Shown in pieces: positions 59,443 to 64,000 of a stretch of 64,000 nt of DNA. Source of the DNA: Buxus sempervirens (taxonomy: Eukaryota > Streptophyta > Magnoliopsida > Buxales > Buxaceae). Positions within the stretch are counted from its first letter, which is position 1. Each line of letters begins with the position of its first letter. A program made the position numbers and the translations under genes. The notes under the pieces are model-generated. The model had not been told where the DNA came from and ran no database searches. It saw only the letters and a program-made list of their open reading frames with translations. The DNA lies in the NCBI GenBank assembly GCA_947561395.2, contig OX387194.1, positions 31,754,036 through 31,818,035 on the forward strand, written 5' to 3'.

Positions 59443-62400
59443 ATGAAGATGCTATGTTGGAACGTTAGAGGGTTGGGAGGAAGCGATAAAAAGCGTGCGG
59501 TTAGGGAGATGTGCAATATTAGGAAGCTAGATGTGGTTGTTTTAGTTGAATCTAAGCTAGAAACGGTGGATGTGAGGGCGGTGAGAGGGTTGTAGCCTTT
59601 ACGAGGTGTTGATTGGGTGTTTCTCCCTTCTTCTGGTAGATCTGGTGGGATTGTTGTGTTGTGCGATTCTCAGTGTCTCAGTAAGGTTGATAGTCAATTG
59701 GGCGTTTTCTTGGTTACCATGGGGTTCGAGTCGATTAGTGATAAGTTCAAGTGCACTTTAATGGTAGTTTACGGTCCCTATAGGGCCAGGGGGAGGGAGG
59801 TCTTTTGGCAAGAGTTGGATGATCGGAATCCTAGGGATTCCATACCTTGGGTGGTTGTGGGAGATTTCAATGTGTATTCTCCCATGAATCAAATAAGGGA
59901 AGGAGTCGTGTTTCTAGAAGTATGAGGGATTTTTCGAATTGGATCCAGCAGAGTGAGCTCATTGATTATCCTTTGAAGGGAGGGCAGTTTACATGGTCTA
60001 ACCTCCAGTTCCCTCCACTTTGCTCTAGGTTAGATAGGTGTCTTGCTTCGGGTTCCTAGGATAATCATTTTATGCCAATTGTTCAAATGGCTCTTCCTAG
60101 ACCTATCTCAGATCACTCTCCCTTGTTCTTGACTAATGAGCCTTTGCATGGTGGTCCTACCCCATTCCGTTTTGAAAATATGTGGCTTCATCATCAATCT
60201 TTTCAGAATTTAATCCAAGGCTGGTGGGCTGATGGTAATAATGTAGTTTTTGGGTGGGCTGGTTTTAGATTCATGAGATGTCTTCGGGAGGTTAAGAATA
60301 AATTAAAGGAGTGGAATAAGCAATCTTTTGGTAGGGTGGAGACTCAGAAAAAAGCGGCGTTGGATGAAATAGCCAATTTGGACCGAAAGGAAGGGAGTGG
60401 GGATTGGGGTCCTTGTGATAGGGAAAGAAGAATGGAGGTTAAAGCATCCTTGGAAAGGATCTTGAAATACGAGGAAATGCATTGGAGGAAGAAATCTAGG
60501 ATAAGATGGTTAAAGGAGGGTGATGGAAATACTGCGTTTTTCCACAGGATGGAGATGGGAGAAGAATAAAAAACTCAATTTTGCGGCTGGAGGTGGATGG
60601 AAGATTTATTGAGGATAGTGAGGAAATTGGTCTGTCTCTTTGTCAATTCTATGCCAATCTTTACAAATCCGAGCAAGAGTTGTACTTCAATCTAAAAGAC
60701 AGCAATCAATCAAAGCTTTGTGAGGAGATGAGTGGATGGATTGAAAGAGGGTTTGAGATGGAGGAGATTAAGGAAGCTCTTTGGGAGATGGAAGGGGAAA
60801 AGGCGCGCGGGCCTAATGGTTTTACAATTGAATTCTTCATATTCAACTGGGAGATTGTCAAGGAGGATTTGTTTAAGGTGTTCCAAGAGTTTCACAGGAG
60901 TGGAATTATTCATAAGGCCACAAATGCGACCTTCCTTGTTCTAATTCCCAAGAAAGTAGGGGCAATAGGGATTAAACAATTCAGGCCTATTAGTCTAACT
61001 ACTAGTGTGTATAAGATCTTGGCGAAAGTCTTATCTATTAGGATGAACAAGGTATTGCCTTTGATTATATCTTCTAATCAGAGTGCTTTTGTGGAGGGTC
61101 GTCAAATCATGGATTGTGCTCTAATTGCAAATGAGTGTGTGGATAGTAGGAAGAGGGCTCGAGAGCTAGGTGTAGTGTGTAAATTGGATATTGAAAAGGC
61201 ATATGATAAAGTTGAATGGGCCTTCATTGATTCTGTTTTGAAATGGAAAGGATTTGGGGAGAGGTGGAGGTTGTGGATGCGGGGGTGTTTGAGAAATGTG
61301 CATTTCTCTATTTTGGTTAATGGAGGGGTGAGAGGTTTCTTTCCGTCTTCTAGGGGTATCCGGCAGGGGGATCCGTTATCCCCCTTCTTATTCACTTTGG
61401 TTGCTGAGGTGTTGCATAGCTTTCTCATGATTGGTAGGAGTTGGGGTTTGATTAAAGGCTTCAAGGTCAGAAGAAATGAGGTAACAATATCCCATCTTCA
61501 GTTTGCTGATGATACATTGGTCTTCTTGGAAGCTTCTATGGACCAAATGATGTGGTTGAAAAGCATTTTACATACCTTCCATATGGTTTCAGGTCTTAAG
61601 GTTAATTGGGAGAAGAGTTCCATTGTGGGGTTGAATATTGAGGACGATGAGACCCGTGCTATTAGTCGTATTTTAGGGTGTCAGGTGGGTGTGTGGCCAA
61701 TGTCGTATCTTGGTCTTCCTCTTGGGGCGTCCCCTCGTAATGTCAGTTTTTGGGAGCCAATTATTGAAAGAGTGGAGAAGCGTTTGACTTTATGGAAAAG
61801 GAATTATTTATCATTGGGGGGAAGGATAATCCTAATCAAGGCTGTGCTTGCAAATCTTCCTGTGTATTTCATGTCTCTGTTTAGGATGCCTAGAAGAGTT
61901 GTGGCTATGATTGAGAAAGCCCAAAGGGACTTTCTTTGGGAAGGTGGGGGGAGAAGGAAGAACCATTTAGTTAGGTGGGATAAGGTCTGTGTCGATAAGG
62001 AGATGGGAGGGATTGGGGTGGGTATGATAGCCCATCAAAACTCTTCTCTTCTAGCTAAATGGTTGTGGCGTTTCAGCATGGAAAAAGAGAGTTTGTGGCA
62101 CCAAGTGATTACAAGTAAATATGGAAGTGATGATAATGGATGGTTCATAAACTTAAGGGCACGACCTCCAGGAAACTGCCCGTGGAAGGCCATCATGAAT
62201 CTTGCTTCATGTTTTTACCCGCATATTAGATTGAGCTTAGGTTTTGGATCATCGATTCGCTTTTGGCATGATATATGGTGGGGAAATTAGATGTTATCTA
62301 CCCAATTTCCTCGTTTATTCTCCATTGCTCTCCTTCCTAATGCTACCGTGGCTGATACTTTGCCGTGGTCTTCCTCAGGCTCCTCTTGGAATCTTCCTTT

Positions 62401-63159
62401 CAGGAGAAATCTTCGCCCTCCTGAGATGGAAGAAATTGCTACGCTCATTGATGGGCTAAAGGATAAAACCCTTGATCCCTTAGGCTCTGACACAGTTTCT
62501 TGGTCCCTATCACCCAATAGCCTGTTCTCTTGTAAATCGTTTTTCAAGCTAGTTTCAAGGGGTTCGTCACATCCTATGATCTCTTTCCTAGTTGGTTAGC
62601 TGTGGAAGCCTAAGGTCCCTCTTAAGATTAAGGCTTTCTTATGGACTGCCATTTTATACAGGATAAACACGGCGGATCTAATCCAAAGAAGATGGAAAGG
62701 GTGCATTTTATCCCCGCATGTTTGCTTCATGTGTATGAAACAAGGAGAGAGTATTGACCACTTTTTCTTCATTGTCGTTTCGTTGGTATTATATGGAGGT
62801 GGTTGTTTGACATGATTGATGTTCCTTGGGTGTTTCCAGACACTTTTGAGGCATGGTTTAATCAGTGGAGAATCACAGGACTGAGAAGGAGGGGAAAAGT
62901 GTTGTATGATATGCTGTTCCATGCAGTTGTATGGTCCATTTGGATGGAGCGTAATAGTAGGATTTTCAGGGATATCAGGGTATCAGTGGATCAGGTTTTT
63001 GACTCCATGATGATTGCTGTAGCATCGTGGGCTGCGGTTATTCCTGAATTTCAAGGGTTATGGCCTTTAGAGATTGTCAAGGAGTGGAAAAAATGGTGTT
63101 TTTCGTCTATTTGTGTGGAGGATGGCTTGGTGAGATGGAGGGTATCAAGTATGAGGTAG
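59443..63159 (+). pseudogene. L1 ORF2 (endonuclease, reverse transcriptase)
   Basis: ORF2 nicks the target and primes reverse transcription. ATG 59,443 (MKMLCWNVRGLGG) opens an AP-type endonuclease: VVLVESKLE, VYGPY, VVGDFNV, then ISDHSPLFL near 60,105. The RT lies at about 60,800-61,760: KARGPNGFT (usual form K-PGPDG), FRPISLTTSVYKILAKVL, CKLDIEKAYDKVEW, GIRQGDPLSPFLF and the catalytic FADD at about 61,502. A zf-RVT domain follows (KIKAFLW near 62,625). Lesions: TAG at 59,593-59,595, frameshifts near 59,900 and 60,560, stops at 60,057-60,059, 62,288-62,290 and 62,597-62,599, frameshift near 62,780. The block 60,581-62,290 is open for 569 codons. It ends at 63,159 without an RNase H domain, unlike the L1 piece at 51.2-52.9 kb. 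Confidence 0.85.
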
Positions 63160-63904
63160 GAGAGGAGGAGAGAGGGAGTGCGTCTTGGTGGTGGTTTCAA
63201 GTTGAACTGCTAGTTCAACTTGTGCGTTATTAGTTTTGGTCGGGTTTTATAGCATTTTGTTTTGTATAGTGGGTCTTCAGGGGTGATGTTTTTTTGGGCT
63301 TATTGGAGGGTTTTGAGGTGGTTGTAGAGTGACCTTTTGGTTTTACGTTTGTATACTTCATTTACTATACCCTATACTTTTACATACACATAATATATAC
63401 TTCACATTTTCATTATTCATAAAAAAAGAGAGCATGGTTTGATAGATTTACAAAGGAGATAAAAGGTCAAGGATATCAGCAAGGGCAATCACATCACACT
63501 ATGTTCTTCCAACAACCTAAAGATGGAAAGAAGACAATTCTAATTGTATAGCTTGATGATATTATTCTAACCGCAAATAATATAGCGGAGTTGGAAAGAC
63601 TGAAGAAAGTCCTAGCCATTGAATATGAAGTAGAAGACCTGGGGCAGATGCGATATTTCTTGGGAATGGAAGTTGCAAGATCAAAACATGTGATTAGTGT
63701 CTCTCAACGAAGGTATCTTCTTGACCTTCCAGCTGAAATTGGTATGCTTGGATGTAAACCAAGTGACACACCCATCAAAGCAGGGAAGAAACTAGAAGAT
63801 GTTGGAAATCTAGTTGAAAAAAATTAATGTCAGAGACTTGTTGGCAAGCTAATCTATCTACCACACACTAGGCTTGACATTGCTTTTGCATTCAATGTTG
63901 TAAG

Positions 63905-64000
63905 TTGTTATAGAAAGTAGTGATTTATGGGTGTGTGTTATGGAAAGTCTTGTTATAGAAAGTAGTGATTTATGGGTGTGTGTCATGGAAAGTTTGAGAG
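63905..64000 (+). repeat. Start of another repeat at the right edge
   Basis: TTGTTATAGAAAGTAGTGA and the following GGGTGTGTGT-ATGGAAAGT occur twice, 46 bp apart (63,905 and 63,951), and break into the copia sequence. TGTTATAGAAAG is a plausible LTR start. It is cut off by the window. Confidence 0.5.

Larger units (their letters stand above)
56651..63435 (+). mobile_element. L1 LINE, 6.77 kb, inserted in copia RT
   Basis: The insert 56,659-63,427 lies between two copies of GAGAGCAT (56,651-56,658 and 63,428-63,435) and ends in ATTCATAAAAAAA. It interrupts the copia SLYGLKQ segment. It carries ORF1 and ORF2 in order, a 260-bp 3' UTR and almost no 5' UTR (ORF1 ATG only 27 bp from the left end), so it is slightly 5'-truncated. 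Stops and frameshifts make it inactive, but the clear target duplication and tail show moderate age. Confidence 0.9.
52946..63904 (+). mobile_element. Ty1-copia element, decayed, split by an L1
   Basis: 5' LTR at 52,946-53,278 (TGATGAAATC ... TTCTTCA), then a primer site. Gag at about 53,314-54,390 with a zinc knuckle (CEHCRKPGHTKDTC); protease near 54,440; integrase about 54,990-55,700 (TPQQNGVAERKN, FKVFGCIAFVHV); RT from about 56,180 (GSKWVFALKYKVDGTIERYK, QLDTKNAFLNGELEEEVY) to 56,658, resuming at 63,436 after the L1 (LDDIILTAN, EVEDLGQMRYFLGMEVA). Gag-INT-RT order proves copia. It is heavily broken (ten or more places), so old, and its 3' end is not in the window. Confidence 0.85.

Overview
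The window is nuclear DNA of a flowering plant with a TE-rich, probably woody-type genome. Evidence for a plant is a multi-exon STRUBBELIG-type leucine-rich-repeat receptor gene with consensus GT-AG introns, a DUF3223 (DCL-like) exon, Tat/Ogre-type Ty3-gypsy, Ty1-copia and plant L1 elements, and PIF/Harbinger- and Mutator-like MITEs. The species cannot be fixed from the sequence alone. Only two host genes are seen, both incomplete: an SRF receptor on the minus strand (exons between 3,193 and 11,239; signal peptide to juxtamembrane; no kinase exons found before the left edge) and the last exon of a DUF3223 gene (50,689-50,922, minus). No tRNA, rRNA or CRISPR was seen.

Layout. 1-3.2 kb: TE scraps and spacer. 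3.2-11.7 kb: SRF gene and promoter; intron 6 holds old L1 pieces. 11.7-19.2 kb: spacer with two solo LTRs, a 500-bp MULE-MITE, and a Harbinger MITE that carries one of the solo LTRs. 19.2-45.5 kb: a solo LTR (target duplication CATAT) split by a 25.2-kb young Tat/Ogre element (target duplication AGACG). 45.5-49.3 kb: TIR element and another solo LTR, itself holding a small solo LTR. 49.3-50.9 kb: 3' end of the DUF3223 gene. 51.2-64 kb: an L1 piece with RNase H, then a decayed copia element split by a 6.8-kb L1.

The most unusual object is the Tat/Ogre element. It has the usual LTR, leader, gag-pol and LTR, but also (i) a third LTR fused tail-to-tail to its 3' LTR, so both outer ends are U3 ends, yet they share a 5-bp target duplication; (ii) two antisense, apparently intron-bearing genes that look like plant-mobile-domain (PMD) proteins; (iii) six clusters, 23 copies in all, of a 25-bp palindrome (GTATCCGGTA-N5-TACCGGATAC) set at a nearly constant 39-bp step. 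The clusters sit in the U3 of each LTR, in the leader and just upstream of each antisense gene. This suggests a self-contained regulatory network (element-encoded protein plus dispersed sites), which is a hypothesis, not a demonstrated function.

Other themes are very short retroposon tails with intact target duplications (three), and a strong bias to solo LTRs, all with matching or nearly matching target duplications.
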